From NCBI GenBank assembly GCA_030426355.1, contig JAUHYQ010000002.1:496001-560000 (forward strand): 64,000 bases of DNA, written 5' to 3'. Below the pieces are notes generated by a model that was not told where the DNA came from, searched no databases, and saw nothing but the letters and a program-made list of their open reading frames with translations. The translations under genes and the position numbers were made by a program. This document shows positions 59,571 to 64,000 of the stretch, in pieces (the stretch's first letter is position 1; the number at the start of each line of letters is the position of its first letter). Source of the DNA: Gammaproteobacteria bacterium (GTDB lineage Bacteria > Pseudomonadota > Gammaproteobacteria > Steroidobacterales > GCA-2729495).

Positions 59571-60479
59571 ATGTCCGGTTTCGCGACATGGCTGGCGGGG
59601 CATCGAATCCGGCGCGTCGTCATCATAGCCGGTTTGTTTCCGTTGCCTCTGCTGGGTCTTTTGAGTGCCGCAACCGTGGTCATGAGCGCCAGTTTGCGCG
59701 GCCCTCGAGAGATTTTGCTGGATTGCCTGATGGCGCTGGCATTGCTGGTGGCCCTCAGCCTTTTGTCGGGCATGGACACGGTGACACTGGCTACGACAGC
59801 AGCTGTCAGTTGGGTCGTTTGGGGTGCGCTGGGATGTCTGGCAGGCCGCAGCGGCTCACTGGCGCTAACTTCCCAGGTTGCCGTGCTGCTGGCGCTGGTT
59901 GGGTTGACGGTGTTTGCTTTGGTGACCGGTGATCCGGTCGATTACTGGTTACCGGTGATTCAAAGCTGGTATGCCGAATTGGGCGTCGAATTGAGTGGCC
60001 AAGGGCTGACTATTCCGGCCGATCTGGAAGGGCAGGCCCAAATTCTGGAAGGGCAGGCCCGAATTATGAGCGGCGGGCTGTTCGCAATTTTGCTGTCCGG
60101 CTCGATGCTGTCGTTGTTGCTGGGCTTGTCGTGGTCGTTTGGTCTGACCGGACGTCGCGTCAGCGACAGCTTCAGAGTATTGCGCCTGGGCTACGTGATT
60201 GGTGGTCTGGCTGCGGTGGCCGGCGTATTGGGTCTGGCAGGAATGCAGTTGCACGGGGCATTGCTGGTTTTCGGTGCTGCCTTCACCTATCAGGGTGTCG
60301 CGGTCGTGATGTGGTGGGCCAGAGAGCGAAATTGGCCCCACAGCTGGTGGCTGGCGCTGGTAATACCGCCGCTGCTGTTTTTCGGCTTGCTGGTCGTCGA
60401 GTTGGCGATGCTGGCGGCCATAGGTTTTGTCGACAACTGGTTCAGCCTGCGTCGCAGCGTGGCCCGACCAGGGGTTTGA
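59571..60479 (+). CDS. DUF2232-like integral membrane protein
   Basis: Multi-TM protein between rpsR and rplI, the usual position for DUF2232 proteins. Confidence 0.8.
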   Translation: MSGFATWLAGHRIRRVVIIAGLFPLPLLGLLSAATVVMSASLRGPREILLDCLMALALLVALSLLSGMDTVTLATTAAVSWVVWGALGCLAGRSGSLALTSQVAVLLALVGLTVFALVTGDPVDYWLPVIQSWYAELGVELSGQGLTIPADLEGQAQILEGQARIMSGGLFAILLSGSMLSLLLGLSWSFGLTGRRVSDSFRVLRLGYVIGGLAAVAGVLGLAGMQLHGALLVFGAAFTYQGVAVVMWWARERNWPHSWWLALVIPPLLFFGLLVVELAMLAAIGFVDNWFSLRRSVARPGV

Positions 60480-60575
60480 AAGGCACAGGATTTGCACAGG
60501 TTATGCTCTTGCGGGAGCCGTGACCGAGTTGTTTTAATTGATGAAGGTCGGAGCAACGGCCACAGGAGATAAGCG

Positions 60576-61070
60576 ATGGATGTCATACTGCTTGAGAAGG
60601 TTGAAAACCTCGGCAATATCGGCGATCAGGTAAACGTCAAAGCGGGTTACGGTCGTAACTTTCTGCTGCCCAAAGGCAAAGCAACGCTTGCCACCCCTGA
60701 GAATATTGAGATTTTCGAAAAACGCCGCGCTGAGCTCGAGGCCAAGCAGGGCGAAGAATTGGCCGCTGCCAATGCACGTGCTGCCAGTCTGGAAGGTCTG
60801 GTGCTGCAGATCAGTGCGAACGTGGGTGAAGAAGGCAAATTATTCGGTTCTGTCGGCACGGTGGATATTGTTGAAGCCGCCGCTGCGGTTGGCAAGGAAA
60901 TTGAGCGCGCCGAAGTGCGGTTGCCTGAAGGCCCGCTGCGCGTGACCGGCGAGCACGCGGTTGAGATCCACCTGCACAGCGACGTCAATGTCACTATTCA
61001 AGTGGTTGTCACGGGCGATGCCACAGCCGTTGTGGATGATGAGTCGGGCGAAGCCAGCGATTCAGATTAA
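60576..61070 (+). CDS. rplI: 50S ribosomal protein L9
   Basis: [36 protein letters not shown]. Confidence 0.97.
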   Translation: MDVILLEKVENLGNIGDQVNVKAGYGRNFLLPKGKATLATPENIEIFEKRRAELEAKQGEELAAANARAASLEGLVLQISANVGEEGKLFGSVGTVDIVEAAAAVGKEIERAEVRLPEGPLRVTGEHAVEIHLHSDVNVTIQVVVTGDATAVVDDESGEASDSD

Positions 61071-61135
61071 GAATCGTTCTGGAAGCAGTTCCAGATAGCG
61101 TTAGTCCAGAGAATGTTATTTGAGGGAGCGTGTAA

Positions 61136-62551
61136 ATGGTGCAATCGGTTGGACATTCAGAGTACGAGTTGTCGCTGACTGATCACATCAATACGTTGCC
61201 CCATAACATCGAGGCGGAGCGGGCACTGCTCGGTGGCCTGATGCTGACTACCCGGGCGTGGGACACCATTTCCGGCCGCGTTTCCGCCGGCGATTTCTAC
61301 CGTCCCGATCATCGCCTGATATTCGAGGCGTTGAGTGTGCTCGCCGAGCGCAATCAACCCCTCGATGCTGTCACCGTTGACGATTACCTCAGTAGTATTG
61401 GTAAAAGCGCAGATGCAGGCGGGCTTAGCTACATAAGCGGCCTGGTGTCAGGCACCCCAAGCGCTGCCAATATCACGACATATGCGGATATTGTGCGCGA
61501 GCGATCGTTGATGCGCAGCCTCAAGGAAGTGGGCGACGACATTGTTCGCAGTGTTTTCAACCCTGAGGGTCGCAGCGGACAGGAACTGGTCGGCGAAGCT
61601 GAGCAGCGCGTGTTTGATATAGCCGAAAAGGGTGTGCGGGGTCGCCGCGACTTCGTGCCTTTGCATGATGTCTGCAATGACATGGTGGACAAGCTGGATA
61701 GCCTGCACCGTGCCGGCGCTGATATTACCGGGCTGTCGACGGGGTATACGAAGTTCGACGACCTGACGCAGGGTTTGCAAAAGGGTGACCTGATCATTCT
61801 GGCCGGCAGACCTTCCATGGGTAAAACGACGCTGGCATTGAATATAGCCGAGTATGCAGCTTTCAAGGGTGACAACCCCAGGGGCGTGGCGATATTCAGT
61901 ATGGAAATGTCCACCGAGCAACTCGCGTTGCGTTTTGTTTCATCGCTGGGCGGGGTTGCGCAGGGGCACTTAAGGAACGGTAAATTTTCCGATGGTGACT
62001 GGCCAAAAATTACCAGCGCGCTTGAGATGATGTCGCAGGCGCCGGTTTATATTGATGACACGCCGGCACTTAGTCCGGGTGATCTGCGTTCCAGAGCGCG
62101 GCGGTTGCAGCGGCAGTACGGCAACATCGGCTTGATCGTTATCGACTACATGCAGTTGATGCAGGTTCCGGGCACCAGCGAGAACCGCACAACCGAGATG
62201 TCCGAGATTTCTCGCGGCCTTAAAGCGTTGGCCCGGGAGCTGGAAGTGCCGGTTATCGCACTGTCACAGCTTAATCGCAGTGTGGAACAGCGCACTGAGA
62301 AAATTCCGGTGATGTCCGATTTGCGCGAATCGGGCGCTATTGAGCAGGATGCTGACCTCATTATCTTTATTTATCGTGAAGAGGTATATAAGAAGGAAAC
62401 CTCCAAGAAAGGCCAGGCGGACATTATTATCGCCAAGCACCGAAACGGTGAGATCGGAGATTTTGCACTGACTTTTCGCGGTCAGTTTTCGCGCTTCGAG
62501 AATTTCGTGCCGGAATTTTCCATTCCACCGATTGATCGGGGCTTCCAGTGA
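61136..62551 (+). CDS. dnaB: Replicative DNA helicase
   Basis: PHNIEAERALLGGLML; LIILAGRPSMGKTTLALNIAEYAA. Confidence 0.97.
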   Translation: MVQSVGHSEYELSLTDHINTLPHNIEAERALLGGLMLTTRAWDTISGRVSAGDFYRPDHRLIFEALSVLAERNQPLDAVTVDDYLSSIGKSADAGGLSYISGLVSGTPSAANITTYADIVRERSLMRSLKEVGDDIVRSVFNPEGRSGQELVGEAEQRVFDIAEKGVRGRRDFVPLHDVCNDMVDKLDSLHRAGADITGLSTGYTKFDDLTQGLQKGDLIILAGRPSMGKTTLALNIAEYAAFKGDNPRGVAIFSMEMSTEQLALRFVSSLGGVAQGHLRNGKFSDGDWPKITSALEMMSQAPVYIDDTPALSPGDLRSRARRLQRQYGNIGLIVIDYMQLMQVPGTSENRTTEMSEISRGLKALARELEVPVIALSQLNRSVEQRTEKIPVMSDLRESGAIEQDADLIIFIYREEVYKKETSKKGQADIIIAKHRNGEIGDFALTFRGQFSRFENFVPEFSIPPIDRGFQ

Positions 62552-63702
62552 CCGAAACAGCTGTCGCGGTCGTTGATGCCGCTGCTATAAAAAAGAATTT
62601 CCGCCGCTTGAAGCGCGCCGCTGCGGGTTGTCGGGTGATGGCTGTTATCAAGGCCAATGCATACGGTCACGGTCAGGAATACATTGCCAGACTGCTGCCC
62701 GATGCTGATGCGCTCGCGGTAGCGCGGGTTTCCGAAGGATTGCGGCTGCGTGCTGCGGGTATTACGCAGCCCATCGTGGTGCTGGAAGGCTGCAGTGACG
62801 CCGACGAAGTGAGTGCGTCCATTAAGCACAATCTCGAAATTGTTATTCACGATGCGGCTCATTTCGAATTATTGGGCAGTGCTTCGGGCATGGAATCGAG
62901 CGCCGGCGTTTTACGCGGCTGGCTGAAAATAGACAGCGGCATGGGGCGGCTGGGGTTCGAGCCCGAGGATGCCGTTGAATGTCTGCGCCGCTTGGCCACG
63001 TTGCCGGTGCTGCGCGACGATATTGGTGTGATGACCCACCTGGCCTGTGCTGATGATCCGGATAGTCCGGTAACGATGGAGCAAGTTCGGCGTTTTGGCG
63101 GTGCTATCGGGCGTTTTGCAGGCGACGTGAGCGTTGCGAATTCTGCTGGCGTGCTGTTATGGCCGCAGACTTTCGAACGCTCTCTGGATTTGGACTACAC
63201 CGGCAGCAATTGGGTGCGCCCGGGTCTGGCGCTCTTTGGAGCATCGCCCGTGCGCGGCAAAAGCGCGCGTGATCTGGATCTGACCCCCGCCATGCGGTTT
63301 GAGTCGCGGCTGATCTCGGTAAAAACCGTAAAGCGCGGCACCCGTGTCGGGTACGGTGGTACGTGGCGAGCCGAGCGCGACACTGTGGTTGGCGTTGCCG
63401 CTGTCGGCTATGGTGATGGCTATCCGCGACACTTAAAGTCAGGCACGCCAGTACTCGTAAATGGCAGGCGGGTTGCGCTGGTTGGTACCGTTTCCATGGA
63501 TATGATCAATCTTGATTTGACCGATGTGCCAGTGGCTGCGGTGGGTGATCCCGTTGTACTGTGGGGCGGGCATCTGCCCATCGAGGAGATTGCCACGCGC
63601 GCCGAAACGATTCCCTACGAGCTGATGTGTGGCATAGCGGAGCGTGTCGAATATCGCTATGTCGAAGACGATGCCCAAACTACATTGGCGGCAATTGACT
63701 AA
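62548..63702 (+). CDS. alr: Alanine racemase
   Basis: MAVIKANAYGHG PLP-Lys motif; GYGDGYPR; overlaps dnaB. Confidence 0.96.
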   Translation: MTETAVAVVDAAAIKKNFRRLKRAAAGCRVMAVIKANAYGHGQEYIARLLPDADALAVARVSEGLRLRAAGITQPIVVLEGCSDADEVSASIKHNLEIVIHDAAHFELLGSASGMESSAGVLRGWLKIDSGMGRLGFEPEDAVECLRRLATLPVLRDDIGVMTHLACADDPDSPVTMEQVRRFGGAIGRFAGDVSVANSAGVLLWPQTFERSLDLDYTGSNWVRPGLALFGASPVRGKSARDLDLTPAMRFESRLISVKTVKRGTRVGYGGTWRAERDTVVGVAAVGYGDGYPRHLKSGTPVLVNGRRVALVGTVSMDMINLDLTDVPVAAVGDPVVLWGGHLPIEEIATRAETIPYELMCGIAERVEYRYVEDDAQTTLAAID

Positions 63703-63763
63703 CTGACAATGCGTGACTGCACCGATAGCCGATCAGTGGCGAGCCAGCAGGTGCGTTAGTCGC

Positions 63764-64000
63764 TTAGTCAGCGAAAAAACCCATTTTAATACCGATCAGC
63801 TCGACGATATCGTTGTCCCGCAGCAGTCGAGCCTGCGAACCCAGCTGTTCACCGTTGATCTTCGGCGGGTTATCCGGCTTTTTGTTTTCAACCAGAACCA
63901 CATAATAGCCTTCGCTGCGCTTGGTTACCGCAATGACCTGCGCTCCCGGGCTGCCAAGCGTTGTCAGTGCCTTGTTGAGCTCAACCTCGCGCCCGGCAAA
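63764..64000 (-). CDS. FHA domain-containing protein (C-terminal part; 5' end outside window)
   Basis: Reverse frame reads FAGREVELNKALTTLGSPGAQVIAVTKRSEGYYVVLVENKKPDNPPKINGEQLGSQARLLRDNDIVELIGIKMGFFAD*. Confidence 0.7.
   Translation of the reverse strand, partial: FAGREVELNKALTTLGSPGAQVIAVTKRSEGYYVVLVENKKPDNPPKINGEQLGSQARLLRDNDIVELIGIKMGFFAD

Overview
The window looks like a gammaproteobacterial chromosome segment, with a conserved core interrupted by accessory regions. (1) About 1-9.6 kb is a metal-handling block: partial CusA-like RND pump, CusB/CusC partners, CopC/CopD fusion, YcnI-like DUF1775, and a GDCCVxC small protein next to tRNA-Glu(CTC). (2) About 9.8-31.3 kb is conserved core: pcnB, folK, dNK, panB, panC, queG, nnr, tsaE, ami, mutL, miaA, hfq, hflX/K/C, purA, prfC. 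(3) About 31.3-40.5 kb has a divergent pair of secreted CbiX-like chelatase paralogs, a pgsB-pgsC-pgsW poly-gamma-glutamate locus, a SulP transporter and a PLD protein. (4) About 40.56-55.75 kb is an accessory region bounded by three direct copies of the tRNA-Leu(CAG) 3' end: an intact tRNA at 55668-55754 and 22-24 bp copies at 50269 and 40564. This suggests two tandem integrative elements. (5) From about 55.8 kb to the end is core again: rnr, rlmB, rpsF, rpsR, rplI, dnaB, alr. The most notable observations are: a 5.4 kb tRNA-Leu element carrying an integrase and a FadL / fatty-acid-hydroxylase / FeeM-type N-acyl amino acid synthase operon; a 9.7 kb stress/envelope island with two Crp/Fnr-family regulators and at least four copies of a TGTGC-N6-GTACA-GAC dyad upstream of its genes; and a mosaic junction of two gene fragments at the boundary between the elements. 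All calls come from reading the sequence and supplied ORFs. No database search was run.
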